From: Syngnathus acus
Taxonomy: Eukaryota > Chordata > Actinopteri > Syngnathiformes > Syngnathidae
Length of the DNA stretch: 64,000 nucleotides
Direction: 5' to 3'
Assembly (NCBI RefSeq): GCF_901709675.1
Contig: NC_051094.1
Coordinates: forward strand, 10,720,501-10,784,500
The notes beneath the pieces are model-generated. The model saw nothing but the letters and a program-made list of their open reading frames with translations, ran no database searches and was not told the DNA's origin. Of the stretch, positions 1 through 11,166 are shown piece after piece. Positions within the stretch are counted from its first letter, which is position 1, and each line of letters begins with the position of its first letter. The position numbers and the translations under genes are program-made.

Positions 1-1293
1 CTTGATTGGTCACATCTCATGAGACGTGACCTTTCAGGTGTTAGGGAACCATCTTCACCCGTGTACTGTGATTAGTCTGAGTGAATCCAGATACATCCTA
101 TTTCCTGTACACTCACACTTGTCAGGATAATTGGCTATTGTCTCCGTTTGTTCATATTTGCTGAGCATTGACAGTGTCTGACATCTGTTTGCAGGTAATA
201 TTCTTTGTCGCCATGTTCATTCATTTAGTCATCTTCCAAACTGCTTATCCTCACGAGGGTCGCGAGTGTGCTGGAGCCTATCCCAGCAGTCTCGGGAGAC
301 ACCCTGAGCTGGTCGTCAGCCAATCGCAGGGCACATATAGACAAACAACCATTTACGCTCACAATGACACCCACAGACAATTTGGAGTGGCTACCATGCA
401 TGATTTTTTTAGATTGTGAGAGGAAACCAGAGCACCTGGAAGAAAAACCACGTAGGCACGTGGAGAACATGCAAACTCCACACAGAAAGACCAGAGCCAG
501 AATCTAACCCTGCACCTCAGAACTATGAAGCGGACGTACTAACTAATGCTTCACCGCGCCTCCCTACAGGTATGCTGAGTTTTTATTTATGAAATTAACC
601 TATAGCCCTCCACTCCCCATGGTGTGAAGTGGACAAATTAAAAACAATATCACCTGTGGCGGTCCATAAGTGTCTTTAAAAGTAATGGCGGCTTGCTGTG
701 TCTCCTATCTGAAAAATTATAGAGATTCCAAGGCAACCCATAAATCAACAGGATATCTAATTATTTTCTCCAACCACCACATTAGGTATGATCACTCAAT
801 CTGAGGTTAAATGCAAACGCTGTATTTTTGAGGAGGGGACTGGGTGACAATATCTGACAAATATTAATTCAACAATTTAAATATTGTTCTGGTAGAACGC
901 CACTTGATCATATTGAATGATGTTATTAATACTTTTTTTTTTGCTTTCCTGTAAGTAAATGAGGTGGCGAAAAAACAACCTGTCATTATGATGCAGTGCA
1001 GTTGTTCGCCACAGCAACCGACAACGACACTAATAAATACATTGTTAAATAATATATCTCCTACAAGGCAGGGTGCAATTGTACAGGAACTCACGAATTT
1101 ACAGTTGTAAAGAAACTCTGCAAAGACAAAAGGTGATATATTTAAAAAAAAAAAAAAAGTCCAAAAGCTGCATAATTGCAAAAGCAAAGCATGCTTCCTA
1201 AAACCTCCTTAGTCTTTTTAGAGTATGTAATAGCATGAGTCAGTCATCATGTTGCTTCGCTAAGTATAAATGAGGTTTTTCTTTCATACTCAC
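1..1293. other. Intronic/intergenic DNA with an interspersed repeat
   Basis: This stretch lies downstream of the receptor donor site at 1293, so it is probably the start of the adra1a intron. I searched the minus strand for the receptor's last exon (TM7 with an NPxxY motif) and did not find it, so that exon must lie to the left of the window. The only recognisable content is the fish repeat at 228-575 and short A/T runs near 930 and 1145. Confidence 0.6.
228..575 (-). repeat. Degenerate copy of a widespread teleost interspersed repeat
   Basis: Read on the minus strand, this segment has the order of phrases typical of a very common fish repeat: 'cttcatagttctgaggt', 'ggagtttgcatgttctcc', 'ctctggtttcctctcac', 'gtgccctgcgattggctg' and 'gggataggctccagca'. 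Shorter, more decayed copies occur at 17530-17765, 25228-25345 and 58680-58755. I recognise the pattern but cannot assign a family name with certainty; a tRNA-derived or non-autonomous DNA element are both possible. Confidence 0.6.
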
Positions 1294-2170
1294 TGATGGG
1301 GAGGACGAGGAAGAAAGGCAACCAGCACAGGACAAAGCAGCCCACGACGATTCCCAGGGTCTTGGCCGCTTTCTTCTCTCTCGAGAACTTTAGCAATCGC
1401 AGGGCAAAATGTGTGCGGCTGCGAAGGGACTCGTCGTCACTTACAGTTGTGTTGCCTCGATGAATCCTGAGTATGACAAACTCCGAATCCGACTTCTGGG
1501 TCTTGTGACCCTCCTTCAGGCCCTGGCTCTCTCTGTGAGCCACCACGTACACCCTGCAGTACATGGCTAGGATGATGATCAAGGGGAGGTAGAAGGAGCC
1601 CACAGCGGAGAAGAGAGCGTAGGCCGGCTCCTCTGTGATCTTGCAGATGGATTCGTCATCCGGCGCCGGCTCTTTCCAGCCAAACAGCGGGCCGATGGAT
1701 ATGACGACTGACAGCACCCACAGTAGCATGACGGCCAGCAGGGCCCTGCGCTTTGTCATGATGGCTGGATGACGCAGCGGGTAACTGACCCCAATGTAGC
1801 GATCCACGGATATCACGCACAAGCTCATGATTGAGGCTGTGCAGCAGAGTACATCAACAGCTGCCCAAACATTACAAAAGACCCGTCCAAACACCCAGCG
1901 GCCCAGGATTTCAAATATGGCAGAGAAGGGTAGGACGGTAGAACTCAGCAGCAGGTCCGCCACGGCGAGATTAACGATGAAATAATGAGTCACTGTACGC
2001 AGATGTCGGTGGCAAACCACTGAGAGAATAACTAGGATGTTCCCAACGACTCCAAAGACGATGAAGACGCCCAGCACCAAGCCCAGAACAACAGCCTTGA
2101 CCACACTGAACTCTGGAGTCAACACATGGCTGCAGTTGGAGCAGTTTTGTGTCAGAGGAGCCGGTGTCAT
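1294..2170 (-). CDS. adra1a: Alpha-1A adrenergic receptor, first coding exon (partial gene)
   Basis: This exon encodes a Gq-coupled plasma-membrane receptor for noradrenaline and adrenaline, from the N-terminus to the middle of transmembrane helix 6 (292 codons plus one base). Visible marks are N-terminal glycosylation sequons (NCS), the TM3 aspartate in [11 protein letters not shown], the [11 protein letters not shown] motif after TM3, the FGW pocket in extracellular loop 2, the KSDSE stretch in loop 3, and [17 protein letters not shown] in TM6. 'GIVVGC' and 'LPFFLVLPI' fit subtype A; subtype D, which lies near TMEM230 in human, has 'AIVVGVFVLCWFPFF'. The exon ends at a strong donor (A|GTGAGT at 1294/1293), the position where alpha-1 receptors carry their single large coding intron. 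TM7 and the tail are outside the window. The start is the ATG at 2170; the upstream in-frame codon at 2182 is GTG. Whether this is the adra1aa or adra1ab copy cannot be decided here. Confidence 0.93.
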
Positions 2171-2190
2171 TTTGTGCAGCACGGCACCAT
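2167..2190 (-). promoter_or_regulatory. Upstream ORF overlapping the receptor start codon (ATGA)
   Basis: In the putative 5' leader of adra1a a seven-codon ORF starts at the ATG at 2190 and ends with a TGA at 2169-2167. That stop overlaps the receptor ATG (2170-2168) in the tetranucleotide ATGA. This arrangement can couple termination to reinitiation and lower receptor translation. It is seen directly in the sequence; that this region is part of the mRNA, and any effect, is inference. Confidence 0.45.
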
Positions 2191-3416
2191 CTGCGCCCGT
2201 ACCACGATGATGCCGAAATGAGTTTCTTTGCAGTTTGTCAGGCTTTTGGTTTAGATTTCACCGCAGGTGGAGGGGGACGAGTAGTCAGCCTTGGCAATAC
2301 ACAGTGTGAAAGATGGCGCGGTCCATCGACCCATTATGTCACGACCACATGACGCGTGCAGCAACACAGTGAGAGCAGCGTAATAATGTGATGAGTGTAA
2401 TTAATGCCTTAAAAATGTTCATGCGCCACGTTAAAAATCAGTTAAGAATGCATGCTGCTTTGTATATGTTCTGAAAAATCCGCTGTGTACTCCGAGCTCA
2501 GTATGCACTCATCTAAATATTTTGCATGAACTCTGAAAAGTTCATGGACGAATGGTGTCAGAATTTGGAATGAAGCCGCCGTCGGATGGGTGACTTTCAG
2601 CGACACCGTTTTGTATGCTTGCCAAAGGCTCTTTGTTGTTGTGCTCACTGTACAGTTTCAGACTAATAAAATGGAGTTCGAGTTTGGTTGACGGTACAAT
2701 TCCTCAAAGTTCTGCGTTGTGTCTTTGTGATTGCTGCCGGAGGGGGTAGTAAACGGAGCTCCAGTGCAAAAAAGGGCTTGTAGTGAGTTTAGAGCTTTTC
2801 TTTGATTCAGTACAGTTTTCACATCCGTGGTTAGGGATTCAGTCCAAAGACTTAATCTGAGTCCATGACACAATTGTAGGTGGGTGCAGTCATGTTCCAG
2901 ATTGCTGCTCTTGATTGCTGGACTAATTGCAGTGTGAATACAGCAGGCATGGCCCTGCAGCTGTAGCATCCAGAACCTTTGAAAGAAAATAGGAAATTAA
3001 AACTTGCATACATCACAATACAAAAGCAGCTGATCTTGTTTACGTTTTTTTTTACATTTAATTGTATGTTTACATTGTTTGCAAATCCTTCATGGCTATG
3101 TGGGAGAGACAATGTTTAAGGCTCAATCTGGCAGGTCAACATGACCACAACAGCTTCTTTATGTTCACATAGACAAAACATGACCCAAGGTTGCGGATGA
3201 AAGAAACCCTTGCTTAAATTGCTGACCAGTTTCACTTTTTCCCTCCTTTTTCTCCTGTTAATCTGTCAAACATCCCACAAATAATATGGACCAGAACAAA
3301 ACAATGAAAAAATGAGAGAGATACAGCAATTAGAAATAAGATCAGGCCCACACGAATGTTAAACACTGGTGTAGTCAAATCAATTGCGATGGTTAAAATC
3401 TGATGAAATCATGTTG
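2191..3416. other. Upstream flank of adra1a, no gene recognised
   Basis: This is the expected promoter and 5' untranslated region of the receptor gene. The proximal 150 bp is moderately CpG-rich (for example 'gaccacatgacgcgtgcag' near 2343). I see no convincing TATA box, second gene or structured RNA. The short ORFs here have no recognisable domain. Confidence 0.4.
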
Positions 3417-3563
3417 TCTCCTCTCCTCTCCTCTCCTCTCCTCTCCTCTCCTCTCCTCTCCTCTCCTCTCCTCTCCTCTCCTCTCCTCTCCTCTCCTCTC
3501 CTCACCTCACCCCACCCCTCCCCTCCCCTCCCTTCCCCTCCTCTCCTCTCCCCTCTCGTCACA
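3417..3563. repeat. Pentanucleotide microsatellite (CTCTC)n
   Basis: About 80 bp of near-perfect CTCTC/TCTCC units is followed by an interrupted C/T tract up to about 3560. It is a pure polypyrimidine strand, capable in principle of forming a triplex. The long open frames across it on both strands arise from the 5-bp period and are not genes. Confidence 0.95.
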
Positions 3564-5461
3564 CTATTATCCGCTGACATTTTGCCGCAAGTCTCTGCTC
3601 AGCACTGCACAGAAGGCTCTTTGGAGTGTTTGATGGACTCCGCGTCGCTGATAAGTTGTGCAGTGTGCTCGCCTCATTGAAGGTGTGGCATAGCTCGCAT
3701 CCAGAGGTCATTGGGAGCCAGCAGCTCAGCGCCTTTTCCACCCACACTATTTGAAAGATGCATATGCCTGCTGAGATGTGTATTGCCTTCGAGGAGATTG
3801 CAAAAGTAATATGTAAATGTTTGTCCACGGAGGCATTTCAGAAGAAAGTTTTCCCGTCATCATTTTGGACCGTATGCATATTAGAATAAGATTACATCGG
3901 CGCTAGCTGCAATAAATTTGTTCAGATTGTATTCATGCAAGGCATGGCATTCTTTTACCAAATCGAAGGAAATTATTTGGACATAACAGTGCATAAATAC
4001 AATCAAGACTGCTTTTGTGGGAGTGCTCAATTTATTAATGTGAGCCCATTTCTTCAGGGATAAGATTCAAAATGAGCCTCTTTCATCCAGTTTGATCTTT
4101 CAGGGAGGACTGGATGCAAGTTCATTATATCGAGCCATGATGAAAAGACCTGTTGATTTCACCAGCCCTAAATGTGCTTGAAGATGAGATGAGCAATGTA
4201 CTACTCTTGATATTTGTTTCTTTTTGGCCAATCATGCTCCACAGATAGCCCTCTGTGCTTATGTGATCAAAGGTTCTCCCTTTTAGAAGCTCACAATATG
4301 ATGGAAAGAGAATTAGGAATTTGGCGGACACACTAGCACATGGAGCCGTAATGAACAGGGACTGAAATTCACAATAATAGCAAGGACATTTTGAGACATA
4401 TGGTCACTCCATGGCTGCAGTTATTTTTAAGTGGAAGCGTAAACATCCACTCTGGCTCAGTTGCAATCTCCACCTCCTCACGCAAGCAGGGGCCACTGCG
4501 CGCCTCCTGACAGACACTCGCTTTAGAGTCCTCCTTAGGAATGACAGAACAAGTAACTCAAGGCCAAGGCACTGAGCCATAAAGTACATTTTTAGAATTA
4601 AAAATCGTTTCCAATGAGAATCACTTCATGTCACTTCGTTAACGCAAATATAGAGATATAGGACTTTCAAGAAAACAAAACAGGATCTGTGCCCCAGTGT
4701 AACTACATTATAAACACTCAGAGGACAAACTCATAGGTACACTTGTGCATTTTAATAAGAGCCATGTTGTAGGTTATAACAGCAATAAGTAATTCTGCCT
4801 TGACAAAGAAAATAATGCTCAGTTTGGATTGATCCTAATACATTTTACCCTATCTTTGAATAGACTATGATAATCATATCAGCAATGTCACAAGGTAGAC
4901 AAATAGTGAAAACAATGCAACCGTGAATGCCAATTTGTATGATGCTTGCAGCTCTACACTAATGCAAACCACATCCAGGTGGCTTGCATAAATACTCGGA
5001 GCTGCAGTAAAATACGTTTTTAATGCACATATACACGTATTGGCGTTGATTTAGATGCAGATCATTGTTCCTTAATGTCCAATTTGTGATACAGTACCTT
5101 ACCAGCCGTGAAAGCAGCTATTTGCGGATTCTTCAATTATGCAAGATATTGCCCTCAACGACAGTTTTTCTACTTTCTTTTCATCCTTTTTTATATCTAT
5201 GAAATAATTGAATAACCCAGACTCACCCGTGTCTTGTTGGTGTTTTAACATCTCCCGCAAAGTCTTGGCCACATCTGCGCCCACGGAGTCTCCTCATGCG
5301 CTAAAAGCCGCGGATCAAGTGCACCCACTGCGAAGAAAGCTTCACGAGTGAGTCGATTCACTGAGCGTCTTTCACGTGTTCCCCGGCACAACAAATGACG
5401 ATGAGTGCCTAATGACTCTCCCCTCCTCCAGTCAACTTGATCAGTGTTCCCCATCACCAGC

Positions 5462-5516
5462 CAGTCAGTCAGTCAGTCAGTCAATGCATAGTGCGCCCCC
5501 CCCCCCACCCCCCACC
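5462..5516. repeat. (CAGT)n and adjoining poly-C tract
   Basis: About five to six tandem CAGT units (5462-5483) are followed within 15 bp by a C-rich run broken by single A bases. It is a simple-sequence tract without coding meaning. Confidence 0.85.
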
Positions 5517-5963
5517 CGAGCTATTCCCCTCTCGTTCCACACTCCATGTGCGTCATCCCAACCTATTACTCTATCCCCCAAAGTGACTAGCCATTGAGAA
5601 ATATTCCATCAACGTTCAGTCTATCACCTTCACCGAGAAGAACCTCAATGAAAAATGTTATAAGACTTTTAGAAGCCTCTCATGACTGAACTTGATAAGG
5701 GCACTTACGCTCAGTGTACCTTTATACAAATCTGTGTTCAAAAATTAATTCAAATGTTCAGATCGATATAATAATATTAATCTTGTTCATTTTCACCTGG
5801 TATGCACGAGTTGGAAATAATTTAAAGCCAGCAAATCAATTTACTGTCTGTAGCTTACTTCTCAACTGCCTGCAGGTACAACAAATGGGCAATTGCCATT
5901 CATCTGCATGGTGCCAATTCATAAAGGGTGTTATATTATTCAGTGGGCACAGAGCGCTCTCTT

Positions 5964-5965
<2 letters not shown>

Positions 5966-6036
<71 letters not shown>
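5966..6036. repeat. Dinucleotide microsatellite (CT)n
   Basis: Roughly 70 bp of uninterrupted CT/TC repeat. Such perfect long tracts are usually length-polymorphic. The ORFs of Ser/Leu or Arg/Glu dipeptides across it are artefacts. Confidence 0.95.
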
Positions 6037-6037
<1 letters not shown>

Positions 6038-7859
6038 GCTGTAAAAGTATGATGGAGAGACGAATCTAAAACAATCACACTCGTTAATTCATTTGGGCGT
6101 GAAATTCATTTTATCAGGAGACTTCTATTTATTTCTATTAAGAGGACCTTTTTGTTGTGAAACATTCTTCTAAACATTTCATTTGACTTAACATAGTCAG
6201 GGCAAACTTTATCATTTGAAAGCACAACTTATTGACTATACTGCCAACTAGTAACACATTCAAAGCAATGGGGTTTGAATTTTGTTTTGCAGGGACGGTA
6301 TTCCGCAAGTACTATTAGATGAAACTCAAGATAAATCCTTATATTACATTTACATATATGTAAATGCAAGATGAATGAAAAGAGAAACAAATGACACATT
6401 TAAAATCCATAACCTGAAGCAAGACGATTTATTTCAAGAGCAATAGACTCAGGTTTTCCATTGCGAAATGGGGTATTGTGGTGTCACAGACATCAAGTCT
6501 AACATTTATGCAAATTAGGTCTCGTGATAGTGCATGCATGATTGTCTTGCACGCACACACCCAACTGTGTACTACAGTAGCAGATCAGTTGGTGTGAAAT
6601 AGCAACTCAACTAACATTTAATCACAAGACAAGGCGGAGGAATATGTATGAGCGTTGAAACTATTGGAAAAATAATGATCCCCCTAAATTATTTTGAATT
6701 CTCATTTCATGGACGACCGTCACAGTAGCTGACTCTTTGCGTCTTGCGAGGGTTTATCATGCTATCTCAGGCCTTTTGAAAAAGCAATTACCTGTATGAG
6801 CCGGCCCTGAGGTTGGGTGGGCTGATGACTTTCGAAAGATACCCAAATCAATATCTCTGCACTGGAGGAAACACTCCCCATCATGGAGGCAACGACCTGA
6901 GCCAAGCATTCAAACTGATGTTGGCATTTACAGTGACATTCCGCTTAATTGCATCAATTAATCAGATTTCCTATTTTAAAGACTAATGAACATGCGGGGA
7001 TTTGTTTGTCATGTGCAGGGCAAAATGCACAGAAAATGAAAGTGTGCAATCATGTGTAAGTTTTGGTGCAGTCACATTCTAGAAGCCACTACTCCTCGGG
7101 GGTGTGACATTTTTTATAGCGCGCTCTGACATTGTGAAATAAAGGTTCTGGGCTACGTCATCTGGTTTATGAAGCTCCTGGTATCCTGACAGCTGTCCAC
7201 CTACACTCGCATGCTACCACTCCGAGCCCGGCACCTGAAATAGAGACGACCAAACCTGAGTCATATCTTAGTTATGATGTATTGAGAAGAAATAACAATG
7301 GAACTATAGCTGCAACCAATCTAAATAATTAATGAAACGACATCCAGGTTAATTTTCATTTTTATGTATCGAGCGTGACAACAGCCTCATCACAAATATT
7401 TCTAAATTGCCTTTTGTTCAAAACGGGAAATTCTCTTTGCAAATTCACATTCAAGCCGCATAGACATTCCTTGTAATGTTCAATGAAGGAGCATATTTGT
7501 CAAATGATTTATCTGCTCTGTACGTTGCTCTGCCAAGCGAAGAATGAAGAAATTATCCTGTAAAATCAGCAGCACCTGCATGTGTGCCTCCCACACGCCA
7601 CATTCGATCACTTCTGACTTGTAGTGCCTTTAAAAATAAGAATGTAGGGACATTGGGATTTTTCAGGATGCTCAAGTGCTATAATAGTGCAGGCTTTTGT
7701 TGGGCTCCAATCATTGAAGCTTTGGCAATTGCTGTAATGAAGGCGGACCTCATTATCTCTGCAGACAGAACTCCGCTCCGAACAGGACTCTAATTATGGC
7801 TTAAATGCTGTTCTCCTACTGCGTGGTGTCACCCAAAGGATGTTGTCCTCTTACGAGTC

Positions 7860-7921
7860 TCACACACACACGCACATATATGCACGGACACACACACACA
7901 CATGCACGGACACACACATAC
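7860..7921. repeat. Interrupted (CA)n microsatellite with a 'CACGGA' minor repeat
   Basis: CA repeats are broken by a recurring 'atgcacggacacac' phrase seen twice, suggesting short higher-order duplication inside the microsatellite. Confidence 0.85.
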
Positions 7922-8587
7922 ATCAAAATGACTGTGTGTGCTCAGCTGTGCCGGTAACAGAGATGCGCTAACAACATGACAACATACTTTGCACCCCTGT
8001 GACCAGGGATGACTTATCTAGCACCTGATTAATTAATCACATCTCCAGATGGCACTCCAGCAGTGTTGTTACGCCAGGTACACCATGCTTACAGGCCAGT
8101 GGTTCCCAATGAGGCACAAACCAGGAACCCGAAGACTCTAAGAGAATGCTGCTGTCGATATCTGGACAGGATGTAAACCCAACACAAGAAGCTGTGTTTA
8201 CAGGAAGATCTTTAAACATGTTATTTTGAATATTTCAGATTCCAGATATAGATTTAATGTCATGACAACAAGCGCGTACTCCCGGTTGTATTGGATTTCA
8301 ATTATTTTACGCAAGCAGTCGTAATGTTTTGTCACACATATGTCTTGCAAAGTATCAGATACATTTAGAGCAATGTCTCAGTGAAAGCTGGTTGACATAA
8401 GTGATCTAAAATCCAGGAATTGGATTTACAAATGAAGTGACAGGATGGATAAAGATGGAATTGGTACACACAAAGGAGGGTGTGCCAGTGATGCAGCAGC
8501 GTTTAGAGAAACTACTTGCATTGCATGTGTGGTTGTGTTTAAGGAGCAGATCCAATCACATAAAAGAACACTGTCATGTAAAAAACC

Positions 8588-8589
8588 AC

Positions 8590-8620
<31 letters not shown>

Positions 8621-8621
8621 T
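8588..8621. repeat. Trinucleotide microsatellite (ACA)n
   Basis: About eleven tandem AAC/ACA units. The polyglutamine and polythreonine frames across it are not part of a recognisable gene. Confidence 0.9.
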
Positions 8622-8705
8622 TGTGAGACTGATTGATTATCTTTTAGAGCTGTGGGTGGATTTACACTCTGAATTTAACAATGAATAGAAACAAAGACTA
8701 TATAT

Positions 8706-9147
8706 TAGGGGTGTAACGATTCATCGATACACATCGATTAATCGATATAATGCTCTACGATTTGTTGGCATCGATGCTAGCAGTGCGCGGCGTGTTGAGT
8801 TGTGAGCAGAGCAGGCACGTGAAAGGGGAGCCGACAACTACGCGGCTCCTGGGCTGGTGCTATGGCTAGTGTCCAAGAAGACGAGGAAATTCGCTCCCCT
8901 TTGGGCTTCAAGTCATTCGTTTGGAAGCACTTTGTAATTTCCTAAATAAAGAGTTTGCAGTACGTTGTTGATTTTGCGTATGAATTGTTATAAATCAGGA
9001 TATTGTTCTATATCGATCGTAGAGCACTATATCGTGATGTATCGTGAATGAATCACAGCAGGCTTTAAGATATCGGCGAATATCGTATCGTGTTCTTTGT
9101 ATCGATATGATATCGTATCGTTACAAAACCCGCGATTTACACCCCTA
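8706..9147 (+). mobile_element. hAT-type miniature element, left copy, with transposase N-terminal remnant
   Basis: The element begins TAGGGGTGTAACG and ends TTTACACCCCTA, with many ATCGAT-type subterminal motifs. From the ATG at 8862 it still encodes 27 residues beginning MASVQEDEE and containing KSFVWKHF, then a stop. That motif is the start of the BED zinc finger in hAT/ZBED transposases. An AATAAA signal follows directly. The element thus looks like an autonomous hAT reduced to its ends plus the first part of the transposase. Relative to the right copy it has lost about 117 bp between two 22-bp direct repeats. Confidence 0.75.
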
Positions 9148-11166
9148 GTTTGTAACCCTAACCTTGATTTAAAACCCTAGTCGGAAACCCTAACCCTAGC
9201 TTGAAACCCTAATTAGCAATGGCAAAACTCCTTGGAAACCCTGGTCGGAAACCCTAACCCTAGTTTTGAAAGCCTAGTTAGAAACCCTAATCTTAGAAAC
9301 CCTAAAAGTAGTTTGAAACCCTCGTTGGAAACCCTAACAGCTTTAAAACCTAGTTTGTAACCCTAAGCTTGGTTTAAAACCCTAGTCGGAAACCCTACCC
9401 CTTGTTTGAAACTTTAATTAGCGATGGCAAAACTCCTTGGAAACCCTGGTCGGAAACCCTAACCCTAGTTTTGAAAGCCTAGTTAGAAACCCTGATTTTA
9501 GAAACCATAAAAGTAGTTTGAAACCCTCGTTGGAAACCCTAACCCTAGCATTAAAACCTAGTTTGTAACCCTAACCTTTGTTTAAAACCCTAGTCGGAAA
9601 CCCTAACCCTAGTTTGAAACCCTAAATAGCAATGGCAAAACTCCTTGGAAACCCTGGTCGGAAACCCTAACCCTCGTTTTGAAAGCCTAGTTAGAAATCC
9701 TAATCTTAGAAACCCTAAAAGTAGTTTGAAACCCTCGTTGGAAACCCTAACCCTAGCTTTAAAACCTAGTTTGAAACCCTAACTTTGGTTTAAAACCCTA
9801 GTCGGAAACCCTGAGCCTAGTTTGAAACCCTAATTAGCGATGGCAAAACTCCTTGGAAACCCTAGTCGGAAACCCTAACCCTAGTTTTGAAAGCCTAGTT
9901 AGAAACCCTAACCCTAACCCTAGTTTTGAAAGCCTAGTTAGTAACCCTAACCCTAACTCTAACCCTAACCCTAACCCTAGTTTTGAAAGCCTAGTTAGAA
10001 ACCCCAACCCTAATCCTAACCCTAACCCTAACTTTGGAAACCCTAGTCGAAAACCCTAACCCTAGTTTTGAAAGCCTAGTTAGAAACCCCAATCTTAGAA
10101 ACCCTAAAAGTAGTTTTAAACCCTCGTTGGAAACCCTAACCCTAGCTTTAAAACCTAGTTTGAAACCCTAACTTTGGTTTAAAACCCTAGTCGGAAACCC
10201 TGAGCCTAGTTTGAAACCCTAATTAGCGATGGCAAAACTCCTTGGAAACCCTAGTCGGAAACCCTAACCCTAGTTTTGAAAGCCTAGTTAGAAACCCTAA
10301 CCCTAACCCTAGTTTTGAAAGCCTAGTTAGTAACCCTAACCCTAACTCTAACCCTAACCCTAACCCTAGTTTTGAAAGCCTAGTTAGAAACCCCAACCCT
10401 AATCCTAACCCTAACCCTAACTTTGGAAACCCTAGTCGAAAACCCTAACCCTAGTTTTGAAAGCCTAGTTAGAAACCCCAATCTTAGAAACCCTAAAAGT
10501 AGTTTTAAACCCTCGTTGGAAACCCTAACCCTAGCTTTAAAACCTAGTTTGAAACCCTAACTTTGGTTTAAAACCCTAGTCGGAAACCCTGAGCCTAGTT
10601 TGAAACCCTAATTAGCGATGGCAAAACTCCTTGGAAACCCTAGTTTTGAAAGCCTAGTTAGAAACCCTAACCCTAACTCTAGTTTTGAAAGCCTAGTTAG
10701 TAACCCTAACCCTAACCCTAACCCTAACCCTAACCCTAACCTTAACTCTAACTCTAACTCTAACTCTAACCCTAACCCTAACTCTAAATCTAACCCTAAC
10801 CCTAGTTTTGAAAGCCTAGTTAGAAACCCTAACCCCAACCCTAATCCTAACCCTAACCCTAACCCTAATTTTGGAAACCCTAGTCGAAAACCCTAACCCT
10901 AGTTTTGAAAGCCTAGTTAGAAACCCTAATCTTAGAAACCCTAAAAGTAGTTTGAAAGCCTCGTTGGAAACCTTAAGCCTAGCTTTAAAACCTAGTTTGT
11001 AACCCTAACCTTGGTTTAAAACCCTAGTCGGAAACCCTAACCCTAGTTTGAAACCCTAATTAGCAATGGCAAAACTCCTTGGAAACCCTGGTCGGAAACC
11101 CTAACCCTAGTTTTGAAAGCCTAGTTAGAAACCCTATTCTTAGAAACCCTAAAAGTAGTTTGAAAC
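9148..11166. repeat. Telomere-like satellite with higher-order organisation
   Basis: The array is built from short phrases derived from CCCTAA (for example 'aaaccctaaccctag', 'tttgaaagcctag') around a non-telomeric spacer 'gcaatggcaaaactccttgg'. Equivalent landmarks (start of 'tttgtaaccc' or 'tttgaaaccc' after 'aaaacctag') fall at 9150, 9354, 9562, 9770, 10159, 10548 and 10996. This gives periods of 204, 208, 208, 389, 389 and 448 bp. The longer units contain inserted runs of exact CCCTAA repeats, most obvious at 10700-10800. Its strand (CCCTAA reading left to right) is that of a left chromosome end. It is an interstitial or subtelomere-derived array. The Asn-Pro-rich ORFs crossing it are repeat translations. 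Confidence 0.9.

Larger units (their letters stand above)
3564..8697. other. Gene desert with simple repeats
   Basis: There is no gene I can support in about 5 kb. It contains several simple repeats, listed separately, and AT-rich unique sequence. A stretch at about 7690-7810, with TAATTA-type motifs and balanced composition, has the look of a conserved non-coding element, but this is only an impression without a comparison. Confidence 0.5.

Noticed and set aside
864-1187. 107-codon minus-strand ORF
   Set aside because: Phe/Cys-rich low-complexity translation across A-runs in presumed intron DNA; no recognisable domain.
1294-2170. Assignment of the receptor to the alpha-1D subtype because TMEM230 is near ADRA1D in human
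   Set aside because: TM6 residues ([17 protein letters not shown]) and loop 3 (KSDSE, LRIHR) fit alpha-1A, not alpha-1D.
2171-2182. Receptor start four codons upstream at 2182
   Set aside because: The codon at 2182 is GTG, and the first in-frame ATG is at 2170.
3380-3680. Long ORFs on both strands over the CTCTC repeat (Leu-Ser-Pro or Arg-Gly-Glu repeats)
   Set aside because: They exist only because a 5-bp repeat without stops is open in all frames; no domain or initiation context.
7860-7921. CRISPR-like spaced repeat from the repeated 'atgcacggacacac' phrase
   Set aside because: Eukaryotic CA microsatellite with two short duplications; no regular spacer structure.
9853-10896. Asn-Pro-Ser rich ORFs in the telomere-like array
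   Set aside because: They are translations of CCCTAA-derived repeats; identical copies 389 bp apart follow the satellite unit, not a gene.
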